The position numbers and the translations under genes were made by a program. Shown here one piece after another: positions 1-6,320 of a stretch of 10,335 bases of DNA. Each line of letters starts with the position of its first letter. The stretch's first letter is position 1. Origin of the DNA: an uncultured Eubacteriales bacterium (GTDB taxonomy: Bacteria > Bacillota > Clostridia > Oscillospirales > CAG-272); the NCBI GenBank assembly GCA_934385225.1, contig CAKRPQ010000075.1, forward strand, positions 1 to 10,335, in the 5' to 3' direction. A model generated the notes under the pieces. It was not told the DNA's origin, searched no databases, and worked only from the letters and a program-made list of their open reading frames with translations.

Positions 1-305
1 GGATTGCCGCAAAGCGGCAAGACGGAGGGATTGTTATCCGCCGCCGTGAAGTCTTGCAGTCCTCATCGGCGCCCTTTCTTTTGACGTAGCAGGCGCAAAA
101 TGAAAGCAGAGAAGCCATAGGCTTTTCGAAAAAACCAAAGGTTTTTTCGGCTTAGCCCAAAGAAAAGCGCCGAGAACGTTTCGCTCGCAGAGGCGAGCGA
201 CAAGGGCTGTGCGCCCTTGACCGCACCGCCTTTTGTAAAAGGCGGGCGAAAACTTTCGTCAAAAGCAAGTCCAAAAACTTTTGGCAATCGGGCGAAAACT
301 TTCAA
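1..305 (+). repeat. Long structured intergenic repeat, copy A (5' end outside window)
   Basis: First of three related copies (others at 3480-3740 inverted, and 5391-5740). The window opens inside the head module: a hairpin TTGCCGC (4-10) / GCGGCAA (14-20), then GACGGAGGGATTGTT. After a linker of about 45 bases come the central hairpins: CGAAAAAACC (127-136) / GGTTTTTTCG (140-149), TCGCTCGC (181-188) / GCGAGCGA (193-200), CAAGGGC (201-207) / GCCCTTG (213-219), and CCGCCTTTT (226-234) / AAAAGGCGG (237-245). TCGGCGC (66-72) is complementary to GCGCCGA (167-173), so the middle could close into one long arm. The tail carries three AAAACTTT cores at 249, 274 and 295. It ends about 10 bases before the ribosome binding site of the next gene. 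No convincing protein is encoded. The orientation given is that of the head-to-tail reading. The copy is clearly repetitive; its function is unknown. Confidence 0.88.
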
Positions 306-326
306 CTCTCAAAAGAGGAACACGAA

Positions 327-1013
327 ATGGAAAAAATCGGAAAAATAATAAAATACGCGCTTAAAACGCTCTTTTGGCTCTTCATTATCGCCGTCAACGC
401 GATAATCCTCTGGCGCATTTTCTTTTCGGGCGACCCGTCGGACATCAAAAAACTCACCGTAAACAAAAATCTCGCGGCGGCATACGAGGAAAACGGCGAC
501 CTTACGCTCGTTCGCCAGAAGCAGAGAACGATAACGTCAAGCGGTCTTTTCTCCGTCACGGACGCTTTATACATTCCCGAGGCAAAGCAGGTTCAGATAG
601 TCGTGCGCTACAACAACAGCACTCTCCGTCACCTTAAAGAGGATTTTTCGCTTGACGAAGTCCCGAGCCGCGAGGACGACGTTTTCGACGTCTCACTTGT
701 AAAAACCATTGACCTTACGCCCGAAAACACCGAGGACAACGCCGATGAAAATGCCCTTCGCGAGGAGAGATTTGCGCCGTCCGAGGTGAAAAAAGAGTAC
801 AAAAGGCTCTATTCTTACAGACGCTTTGTCTTTGACGACGTTACATATGACGACGCCGTCGGAGTGTTCGTCGATATATATTATAATGGTGCCTGCGACT
901 ACGGCGAAACGCCCTACGGCGCGCTCTGCATATACGACGCGGAGGCAGATGTGACCGAGAGCAGGCTCGGAAAAAGCGAAAGACGCGCGCTTGACGCGGA
1001 AAAAGGAAAGTGA
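327..1013 (+). CDS. Unrecognised membrane-anchored protein, 228 aa
   Basis: I do not recognise the family. The start is supported by AGAGG (314-318) eight bases upstream of the ATG. Residues 1-11 are basic and residues 12-33 form one hydrophobic segment, most likely an uncleaved N-terminal anchor with the rest outside the membrane. Residues about 88-96 (QVQIVVRYN) and 168-190 (FVFDDV, then VFVDIYYNGACDYG) look like beta-strand regions of a compact domain. An acidic, probably flexible stretch (about 109-150) separates them. The C-terminus is charged and tapers off without a second membrane segment. It is the first gene of a three-gene cluster, with a 9-base gap to the HAD phosphatase gene. Repeat copy A ends just before its ribosome binding site, and no promoter could be placed in between. 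That it is a real gene is likely from codon pattern, ribosome site and neighbours; its role is not inferable. Confidence 0.85.
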   Translation: MEKIGKIIKYALKTLFWLFIIAVNAIILWRIFFSGDPSDIKKLTVNKNLAAAYEENGDLTLVRQKQRTITSSGLFSVTDALYIPEAKQVQIVVRYNNSTLRHLKEDFSLDEVPSREDDVFDVSLVKTIDLTPENTEDNADENALREERFAPSEVKKEYKRLYSYRRFVFDDVTYDDAVGVFVDIYYNGACDYGETPYGALCIYDAEADVTESRLGKSERRALDAEKGK

Positions 1014-1022
1014 GACACTTTT

Positions 1023-1841
1023 ATGGGAAAATTTGACGGCGTTCTTATCGCGTGCGATATGGACGGAACGCTTCTTGACAGCAGAACGCACGATATAAGC
1101 GCGGAAACGATCGAGAAAGCGCAGTATCTTATGCGCGAGGGCGGACGGTTCGCCTTCGCGACGGGCAGAATCGTGGAGGAACTTCGCGAACATGCGGAGC
1201 TTGTTCACTCGAACGCGTTCTGTATCTGTTCGAACGGCGCGGTGATGCACGATTACAGAAGCGGCGAAAACAGGGAAATCGCAAGCTACGGAGACGATAT
1301 TATCCCGTTTCTCGAATACGTCGAGAGGGAGTTTCCCGTGCTTATGATCGAGCCGTCGGGCGAGACCTGCGTTTACCATACGAATAAGAACGATGCCCTT
1401 GTCCACCAGCGTGCGATATCGGACGTCGCGCTCGTGCCGATAGGGACTTTCCGCGATGCGCCGCGCCCGTGGTATAAGCTCGCGTTCTGGGCAATGCCCG
1501 ACGTTATAGACAGCCTTGAAGACAAGATAGACTATACGCTCGTACCGAGCGAATATACGCTTGTGCGCACCTATCCGTACTGCTTCGAAATGCTCATAAA
1601 TTCGGCAAGCAAGGGAAAATCCCTGCTCGAATACAGAAAAATTTATCCCGACCTTCGCCTTGTCGCGGCGATGGGAGATAACGAAAACGATACTCTTATG
1701 CTTCGGAACGCCGATGTCGGTTTTGCCGTCGGAAACGCGGTAGACGGGGCAAAGGAGGCGGCAGACATAGTCCTTACGCGAACCTGTAACGAATCCGCCC
1801 TTTGTGAGGCGATAGACAGAATCGAGATGATCCTTAAATGA
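1023..1841 (+). CDS. Cof-type HAD-superfamily phosphatase, 272 aa
   Basis: All HAD motifs are visible. Motif I is DMDGT at residues 12-16, with nucleophile Asp12 and acid/base Asp14. Motif II is the Thr of FATGR (Thr47). Motif III is the Lys of ASKGKSL (Lys197). Motif IV is GDNEND (218-223), with Asp219 and Asp223 for Mg2+. The segment between motifs II and III is long (about 90-185), which fits the C2-type cap of the Cof/YbjI/YwpJ group. These are cytoplasmic phosphatases acting mainly on sugar phosphates, nucleotide or cofactor phosphates; the substrate cannot be predicted here. The length is normal for the family. The ribosome site is weak (AAGGA at 1003-1007 is far from the ATG), so translation may be coupled to the upstream gene, whose stop is 9 bases away. 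Its last four bases overlap the next start (ATGA), which indicates tight co-expression with the membrane protein that follows. Confidence 0.95.
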   Translation: MGKFDGVLIACDMDGTLLDSRTHDISAETIEKAQYLMREGGRFAFATGRIVEELREHAELVHSNAFCICSNGAVMHDYRSGENREIASYGDDIIPFLEYVEREFPVLMIEPSGETCVYHTNKNDALVHQRAISDVALVPIGTFRDAPRPWYKLAFWAMPDVIDSLEDKIDYTLVPSEYTLVRTYPYCFEMLINSASKGKSLLEYRKIYPDLRLVAAMGDNENDTLMLRNADVGFAVGNAVDGAKEAADIVLTRTCNESALCEAIDRIEMILK

Positions 1842-3472
1842 AGTTCATAACTAAACTGACCAAAAATATTCACTACGCCGTGCTTGTTCTTTACGGCGCG
1901 TTTGAGGCGTTTATCCTCTCGCGTATCGCTATGTTCGGCGACGATTACTACTATTCGACGTTCTTCCGAGGCGGCTTCTCGCACTTTCTCTCGGAGAATA
2001 CCCGACACTATACGGAAACGAACGGCAGAGCCCTTGTGCATGTTCTCGACGAGGTGCTTATAAGGAACGGACGAATGCTCCCTTTTAAGGTTTTCGCGTC
2101 CGAAGTTCTACTGCTCATGCCGTTTTTTATGGCTCTCATCTGCGCCGAGGTGTGGCGTGACAGCGAGAACGTTTCGGGCGAACGTTTCCGCGTGTCGCTC
2201 GTACTCTCGTGCGTTCTTTGCTCCTTTGTGCCGATAGAGACTGCCCGCCAGACGCTCTATTGGGCGACGGGATTTATGAATTACGTTTTCCCCGTTTTTC
2301 TTACGCTCGTGCTTGCGTTCTTTGCGCTTCGCGGTCTTGCAAAGGGAAAATTCGGCTTTTTCCTTGTTCCGCTTGCGTTTTTCGCGTCCGTGACGACAGA
2401 ACAGGCGGCGTTCTCCGCTTTTCTTGTGCTTGTTTTCGCTCTTGTCTGCTCGCTTGCACGCGGTAAAGGAAAAAATCTTAGTAAAACTCTTGTTGTTTCA
2501 CTCGTTTTCTCTCTTGTAGGACTTGCCGCCCTGTTCCTTGCGCCGGGTAACGCCGTGCGGATTACATATTACCCCGATTTTTACGCTATGCCGTTCTTTG
2601 CACGTATTCTTCATAACGCGGAGCGTATCGCAAAGCTCTTTTTCCGCGAGGCAGGCGGAGGATTTTACCTCTCGTTCTTCTTTGCGTCGTTTGCCGTTCT
2701 CGCGGCGGGCAAAAATGGAAGCGGAAAAACGCGCACGGCTTGCGTTCTGAATATTGCGGGCGCGGCACTCCCGTATGCGTCCTCCGTGTTCGATTCTCAC
2801 GGGTTTCTCGAAGCGGAGACTGTCATTTCGGTTCTCCTGCTCGTTTACGATATGGTTCTTCTCCTGCTTAAAAGCGCGCACGATAAGGAGATACCGAGCG
2901 TGGCGTTTCTTTTCGCGTTTCTCGCGTCCGTCTGCCAGTGCGCAATGCTCGTTTCGCCCGAAATGGGACCGAGAACGGTGTTTATAACGCTCATATTCCT
3001 CTCCGTCGCGGCTCTTTCACTCCTTTTTGCGGCGGCGGAGGAAAAACCGAGATCGCCGCTGCTTGTTTCCGTGCTTGTTCTCGCACTCGGAACGCCGCTC
3101 GGTACGGCTGCAAAGGCGGCTTTCACCGCCGTGGCACTTCTCTGCTCGGTGCTTCTCACAATAAGACGTAAAACTCTCGGTACGGCAGCCGCGCTTGTGA
3201 TAGCGTGCCTGCTTATGGTCAATGCGCTTTCGGCTTTTTACGTCGGATATGCGGAAAATTACCCGATACATAAGGCAAATGACGCGCGTGTTGCGGAATA
3301 TAGAAATAATAAGGAAAGCGGGGAACTCGTTCTGACCGAACTGCCGAATGATACTTATCGCTACGCAATGCCGTATAATGACCCGTATCAGATGTATTGG
3401 TATAAAAAGGCGCACAGGCTCGATACGAAAACGGACGTGACGTTCGTGCCGTTCAAAGAGAATGTGAGATAG
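1838..3472 (+). CDS. Polytopic membrane protein, DUF6056/GT-C-like, 544 aa
   Basis: There are roughly a dozen hydrophobic segments, the first at about residues 13-33 and the last at about 449-470. A hydrophilic C-terminal domain of about 70 residues follows and probably lies outside the membrane. Directly after the first segment comes GDDYYYS (34-40), an acidic site in the position used by GT-C glycosyltransferases. Other recognisable signatures are NGR (62-64), YWATGFMNYVFP (141-152), TTEQAA (186-191), LAPGN (235-239) with Arg241, and SPEMGPRT (373-380). From memory these match the DUF6056 group of bacterial membrane proteins, often suspected of a role in surface glycan transfer. Both the family call and the role are inference. 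The ATG overlaps the stop of the HAD gene (ATGA, 1838-1841), so translation is probably coupled. No intrinsic terminator follows; repeat copy B begins within about 10 bases of the stop. Confidence 0.85.
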   Translation: MKFITKLTKNIHYAVLVLYGAFEAFILSRIAMFGDDYYYSTFFRGGFSHFLSENTRHYTETNGRALVHVLDEVLIRNGRMLPFKVFASEVLLLMPFFMALICAEVWRDSENVSGERFRVSLVLSCVLCSFVPIETARQTLYWATGFMNYVFPVFLTLVLAFFALRGLAKGKFGFFLVPLAFFASVTTEQAAFSAFLVLVFALVCSLARGKGKNLSKTLVVSLVFSLVGLAALFLAPGNAVRITYYPDFYAMPFFARILHNAERIAKLFFREAGGGFYLSFFFASFAVLAAGKNGSGKTRTACVLNIAGAALPYASSVFDSHGFLEAETVISVLLLVYDMVLLLLKSAHDKEIPSVAFLFAFLASVCQCAMLVSPEMGPRTVFITLIFLSVAALSLLFAAAEEKPRSPLLVSVLVLALGTPLGTAAKAAFTAVALLCSVLLTIRRKTLGTAAALVIACLLMVNALSAFYVGYAENYPIHKANDARVAEYRNNKESGELVLTELPNDTYRYAMPYNDPYQMYWYKKAHRLDTKTDVTFVPFKENVR

Positions 3473-3479
3473 TAGACTT

Positions 3480-3740
3480 TTGCTGAAAGTTTCGTCTCGC
3501 ATTTGATGGAAGTTTTCGTCTCGCCTTTTTCAAAAGGCGAGTGCGGTCAAGGGCGCATAGCCCTTGTCGCCGCTCGCAAGCGGCGAAACGTTCTCGGCGC
3601 TTCTCTTTCTGCGAAGCTCTTTCTCTTGCGCCTGTCGCATCAAGAGAAAGAGCGTTAAAGGACGCTGCATATCTTCACCTCGGCGGAAAAACAATCCCTC
3701 AGTCACCTTGCGGTGACAGCTCCCTTTACACAAGGGAGCC
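3480..3740 (-). repeat. Long structured intergenic repeat, copy B, inverted
   Basis: The same element as copies A and C, but reading head-to-tail on the - strand. Its head (3691-3740) is a different subtype: hairpin GCTCCCTT (3719-3726) / AAGGGAGC (3732-3739) and hairpin GTCACC (3702-3707) / GGTGAC (3712-3717), followed on the - strand by TGAGGGATTGTT. The body then aligns with copy A, including the block GCGCCGAGAACGTTTCG, which is identical to A. Hairpins are TCGCCGCT (3567-3574) / AGCGGCGA (3579-3586), CAAGGGC (3548-3554) / GCCCTTG (3560-3566), and TCGCCTTTT (3521-3529) / AAAAGGCGA (3532-3540). The tail has two repeat units (cores near 3486-3493 and 3509-3517). The tail end lies beside the stop codon of the upstream gene. 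The inverted orientation argues against a simple leader role for the following gene. Confidence 0.88.
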
Positions 3741-3761
3741 TAAAAAACTTCACGGCTGCAT

Positions 3762-3834
3762 TTAGCCTCCCCCTTTTTTCTCTGAAAAAGGGGAGGTGGA
3801 TTGCCGCGAAGCGGCAAGACGGAAGGGTCGTTTG
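3762..3834 (+). repeat. Solo head module of the repeat (two-hairpin unit)
   Basis: A stand-alone copy of the head seen in copies A and C, without the linker, body or tail. Hairpin 1 pairs CCTCCCC plus a T-run (3766-3779) with AAAAAGGGGAGG (3785-3796). Hairpin 2 is TTGCCGC (3801-3807) / GCGGCAA (3811-3817), followed by GACGGAAGGGTCGTT. It sits 21 bases from the head of copy B in the opposite orientation, so the two heads face each other. Its end is about 60 bases upstream of the hisS promoter. Its existence alone shows that the head can occur independently of the body. It could act as a bidirectional transcription roadblock, but there is no terminal U-run typical of an intrinsic terminator. 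Confidence 0.85.
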
Positions 3835-3896
3835 CCGAGAAAATCGTATGTAACCGAAAGATAGATTAAGCCAAAGTTAAAATTTCCCGCCGCGTA

Positions 3897-3925
3897 TTGC
3901 CAAAAAGCTAAAAACGTGGTATAAT
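3897..3925 (+). promoter_or_regulatory. Sigma-A type promoter of hisS
   Basis: The -35 element TTGCCA (3897-3902) and the perfect -10 element TATAAT (3920-3925) are separated by exactly 17 bases. A TG one base before the -10 (3917-3918) makes it an extended -10 as well. The predicted start of transcription is near 3932, leaving a leader of about 40 bases before the hisS ATG. That is too short for a T-box or other aminoacylation-sensing leader. This is the clearest promoter in the window, and it indicates that hisS is transcribed independently of the upstream operon. Confidence 0.82.
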
Positions 3926-3969
3926 TAAACGTATAAATCAAAAAGGAACCGAAAGGATATTACACATAT

Positions 3970-5265
3970 ATGGAAAAACTGTCAACCCGGCCTTATAAGG
4001 GCACAAGAGATTTTTACCCCGAAGAAATGCGCCTGCGCAACTGGTTTTTCGGGAAGATTAGACATACGCTCGGACTTTGCGCGTATGAAGAATACGGCGG
4101 ACCGATGCTTGAATCGCTCGACCTCTATATAGCGAAGAGCGGAGAGGAAATCGCGTGCGAACAGACGTATAACTTCACCGACAGAGGCGGCAGACGCCTC
4201 GCCGTCAGACCCGAAATGACGCCTACCGTCGCCAGAATGGTCGCGGCAAAAATAGGCGAGCTGAATATGCCCCTCAAATGGTTCAGTATCCCGAACCTCT
4301 ACCGCTACGAAAGACCGCAGAGAGGCAGACTGCGCGAGCATTGGCAGGTCAACGTCGATGTTTTCGGCTGCGACAGCGCGGACGCAGACCTTGAAGTTAT
4401 TTCGACGGCTGTCGCTATTCTCCGTGACTTCGGCGCGGACGAGACGATGTTTAAGGTGCATATCAATAACCGCCGCTATTTCAATGACGTTATAGCCGAG
4501 ATCTGCGGTTTCGATGCCGAGGGCAGCCGCAAGGTGTCGAAGGTCGTTGACAGAAAGAATAAGATTCCGCGCGAGGAGTATGAAAAGGAGCTTCTCGCTC
4601 TCGGACTTGACGGCGAAAAAATCGCAAAGATAGATTCGCTCTATAAAGCGAGCGTCGCGGAGGCTGTCGCGCTCTGCCCCGAAAGCACCGGCGCAAAGGA
4701 ACTCTCCGCACTCTTTGAGGCACTCCGCGAGACGGGACTCGATAAGTATTGTGTGTTTGATTTCGGCATAATCCGCGGACTCGATTACTATACGGGTACT
4801 GTTTTTGAGGTGTTCGACGAAGCACCCGAAAATAACCGCGCCATGTTCGGTGGCGGAAGATACGATAACCTTGTCGGACTTTTCGTGAAGAACGCGAACG
4901 TGTCGGGTGTCGGCTTCGGCTTCGGCGACGTCACGCTTGAAAACTTCCTTGTTACGCATAACCTCGTTCCGGACCTCGGAAAGGACGCGCTTAAAGTCCT
5001 TGTTGCGAGATTTGATGACGTGCCCGTCGAAAAGTATATGAAGATAGCGGAGACTTTGCGTAATAACGGTATCACCGCGGGCGTTTATACGGGCATAAAG
5101 AAGTTCGGAAAGCAGATAGATTACGCCGTAAAGGGCGGATATACGCACGTTGTCATAATGGGCGGCGATGAGCTGGCGGCGGGCAAGGTCAAGATAAAGA
5201 GCCTTGCGACGCGCGAGGAGACCGTTTGCGACGCGGATAAGGTTGCCGAAGCACTCGGAGAGTGA
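3970..5265 (+). CDS. hisS: Histidyl-tRNA synthetase, divergent subtype, 431 aa
   Basis: A class II aminoacyl-tRNA synthetase that charges tRNA-His in the cytoplasm. Signatures in order: GTRDFYPEEM (11-20); RPEMTPTVARM (80-90); the class II motif 2 region at 111-133, beginning YRYERPQRGR and ending VNVDVFG; the histidine-specific peptide RGLDYYTGTVFEV (269-281), with the catalytic Arg269; and GGGRYDNL (294-301). A C-terminal anticodon-binding domain runs from about 340 to 425. The length is typical. The motif 3 region reads GVGFGFGDVTLENF (313-326) instead of the usual GLER-type ending, so the canonical motif 3 arginine is not where expected. From memory, a subtype with a GD in this place exists in several bacterial lineages. 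The ribosome site AAAGGA (3952-3957) is 12 bases from the ATG, which is somewhat long. It has its own promoter, and no aspS follows, unlike the usual hisS-aspS pair of many Firmicutes. Function is confident; whether it is the only HisRS of the cell is unknown. Confidence 0.95.
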   Translation: MEKLSTRPYKGTRDFYPEEMRLRNWFFGKIRHTLGLCAYEEYGGPMLESLDLYIAKSGEEIACEQTYNFTDRGGRRLAVRPEMTPTVARMVAAKIGELNMPLKWFSIPNLYRYERPQRGRLREHWQVNVDVFGCDSADADLEVISTAVAILRDFGADETMFKVHINNRRYFNDVIAEICGFDAEGSRKVSKVVDRKNKIPREEYEKELLALGLDGEKIAKIDSLYKASVAEAVALCPESTGAKELSALFEALRETGLDKYCVFDFGIIRGLDYYTGTVFEVFDEAPENNRAMFGGGRYDNLVGLFVKNANVSGVGFGFGDVTLENFLVTHNLVPDLGKDALKVLVARFDDVPVEKYMKIAETLRNNGITAGVYTGIKKFGKQIDYAVKGGYTHVVIMGGDELAAGKVKIKSLATREETVCDADKVAEALGE

Positions 5266-5390
5266 CGTGTAGCCGATGCCGCGGAATACCGCCTTCAGCC
5301 TCCCATCGTACTTCGTGAAGAATTCGATAGGATTCTTCATAGGTGGAGCAGTTTGCATTTGGATTTTTTCAGACTCCGCCTCCACCTTTG
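5266..5390. other. Spacer after hisS with two inverted repeats
   Basis: This 125-base stretch between the hisS stop and repeat copy C holds no credible gene. It has two imperfectly explained inverted repeats: TGAAGAAT (5316-5323) / ATTCTTCA (5332-5339), with an 8-base loop, and AGGTGGAG (5341-5348) / CTCCACCT (5380-5387), with a 31-base loop containing a T6 run. Neither is directly followed by a T-run, so neither is a good intrinsic terminator for hisS. The second arm CTCCACCT could also pair with the GGGGAGGTGG of copy C's head, so the spacer may belong to that repeat as a 5' extension. Its role is unknown. Confidence 0.45.
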
Positions 5391-5740
5391 CCTCCCCTTT
5401 TTCTCCCGATAAAGCCTTATCGGGAATAAAGGGGAGGTGGATTGCCGCAAAGCGGCAAGACGGAAGGGTTGTTCGCTTCCACGCTGACGGAAGTCGTGCA
5501 GCACCCATCGACGCCCTTTCTTTTGACGAAACAGGCGCAATAAGAAAATAGAAGCCTACGGCTTCTCGCTTTGCCCAAAGAAAAGCGCCGAGAGCATTTC
5601 GCTCTCTGCGGAGAGCGACAAAAGGCTCTGCCTTTTGAAACCTGCAACCAGACATTCGTGCTGCGCACGAAGTCAAGAAAAAGGTTGATCAAAACTTTCA
5701 TCAAAGGCAAGCCGAAAACTTTAAGCAAAGGCGAAACCTA
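5391..5740 (+). repeat. Long structured intergenic repeat, copy C (complete)
   Basis: The most complete + strand copy. Head: CCTCCCCTTT (5391-5400) / AAAGGGGAGG (5428-5437), enclosing an extra stem CCCGATAA (5405-5412) / TTATCGGG (5417-5424); then TTGCCGC (5442-5448) / GCGGCAA (5452-5458) and GACGGAAGGGTTGTT. The linker resembles A and B. Central hairpins: AGAAGCC (5550-5556) / GGCTTCT (5560-5566), TCGCTCTC (5599-5606) / GAGAGCGA (5611-5618), CAAAAGGC (5619-5626) / GCCTTTTG (5630-5637), and TTCGTGC (5655-5661) / GCACGAA (5665-5671). TCGACGC (5508-5514) can pair with GCGCCGA (5585-5591) with one mismatch. The tail has AAAACTTT cores at 5691 and 5715. It ends about 10 bases before the GGAGG site of the DJ-1 gene. 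The stems differ in sequence from copy A but keep pairing, which is the main argument for selected structure. Confidence 0.88.
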
Positions 5741-5758
5741 AATTTCACGGAGGAAAAA

Positions 5759-6298
5759 ATGATATATCTGTTTCTTGCCGACGGCTTTGAAGAGGTCGAA
5801 GCGCTTTTTCCGCTCGACATTCTGAGGCGCGCGGGCGCGGACGTTAAAACCGTCTCCGTAACGGGACACGAATACGTCACAGGCTCGCACGGTATAACCG
5901 TAAAAGCCGACATAACGGACGAAAAATTCGACGAAAACAACATAACCGCCGTCATTCTTCCCGGCGGAATGCCCGGAACGACGTCGCTTGACGCGTCGGA
6001 AACGGTACACAGGGCACTCGAAAAAGCGTCGGAGGACGGAAAAATCATCGGCGCGATCTGCGCCGCGCCCTCCGTGCTCGGAAAAGCGGGACTTCTTAAA
6101 GGCAAAGAGGCGATCTGCTATCCCGGCTTTGAAAAGTACCTTTCGGGTGCAAAAATATCCGATAAAAAGGTCGTGCGCGACGGAAATATCATAACCGCCG
6201 CAGGCGCGGGTGTCGCACGCGAGTTCGGCCTTGCGCTCACGGCTGCGCTTTTCTCGCCCGACGCGGCGGAGAAGATCGCAAAAGCGATAATTTCTTAA
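5759..6298 (+). CDS. DJ-1/PfpI family protein, 179 aa
   Basis: A DJ-1/ThiJ/YajL-type flavodoxin-like protein. The N-terminus has the conserved glutamates FEEVEA (10-15), with Glu14 in the place of DJ-1 Glu18. LPGGMPG (67-73) forms the oxyanion side. The nucleophile elbow is GAICAAPS (98-105), with Cys101 as the reactive cysteine. CYPGFE (120-125) and the region around AGAGVAREFGLAL (148-160) match the C-terminal half, although the common SRGPGT wording is altered. Family members are cytoplasmic and have been linked to oxidative-stress protection, chaperone activity and glyoxalase- or deglycase-like chemistry; which applies here is not decidable. GGAGG (5749-5753) lies five bases before the ATG. 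It is the first gene of a probable five-gene operon, directly downstream of repeat copy C and 22 bases before the CPBP gene. No promoter was found between the repeat and the gene. Confidence 0.95.
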   Translation: MIYLFLADGFEEVEALFPLDILRRAGADVKTVSVTGHEYVTGSHGITVKADITDEKFDENNITAVILPGGMPGTTSLDASETVHRALEKASEDGKIIGAICAAPSVLGKAGLLKGKEAICYPGFEKYLSGAKISDKKVVRDGNIITAAGAGVAREFGLALTAALFSPDAAEKIAKAIIS

Positions 6299-6320
6299 AA
6301 AACGGAACGGAGGCGGAGAT

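Noticed and set aside
63..305. An 80-codon open frame on the - strand within repeat copy A
   Set aside because: It lies wholly in a repeat whose copies differ by stem-preserving changes and length differences that do not keep a reading frame; the equivalent stretches in B and C give unrelated or shifted proteins.
3521..3540. Hairpin TCGCCTTTT/AAAAGGCGA as a terminator of the first operon
   Set aside because: No T-run follows on either strand, and it is a conserved stem of the repeat.
3541..3765. A 74-codon open frame on the + strand within repeat copy B and its surroundings
   Set aside because: It consists of hairpin sequence of the repeat and has no ribosome site or family resemblance.
3926..3969. 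T-box leader for hisS
   Set aside because: The promoter leaves only about 40 bases of leader, and no specifier stem or T-box motif is present.
3982..5676. A 564-codon open frame on the - strand across hisS
   Set aside because: It is antisense to a clear hisS. Strong codon bias in hisS (few codons whose complement is a stop) leaves the opposite strand open. Its protein has no recognisable domain and it runs into repeat copy C.
5276..5728. Short open frames on both strands in the spacer and copy C
   Set aside because: They are composed of repeat and hairpin sequence, without ribosome sites; frames are not shared with copies A and B.
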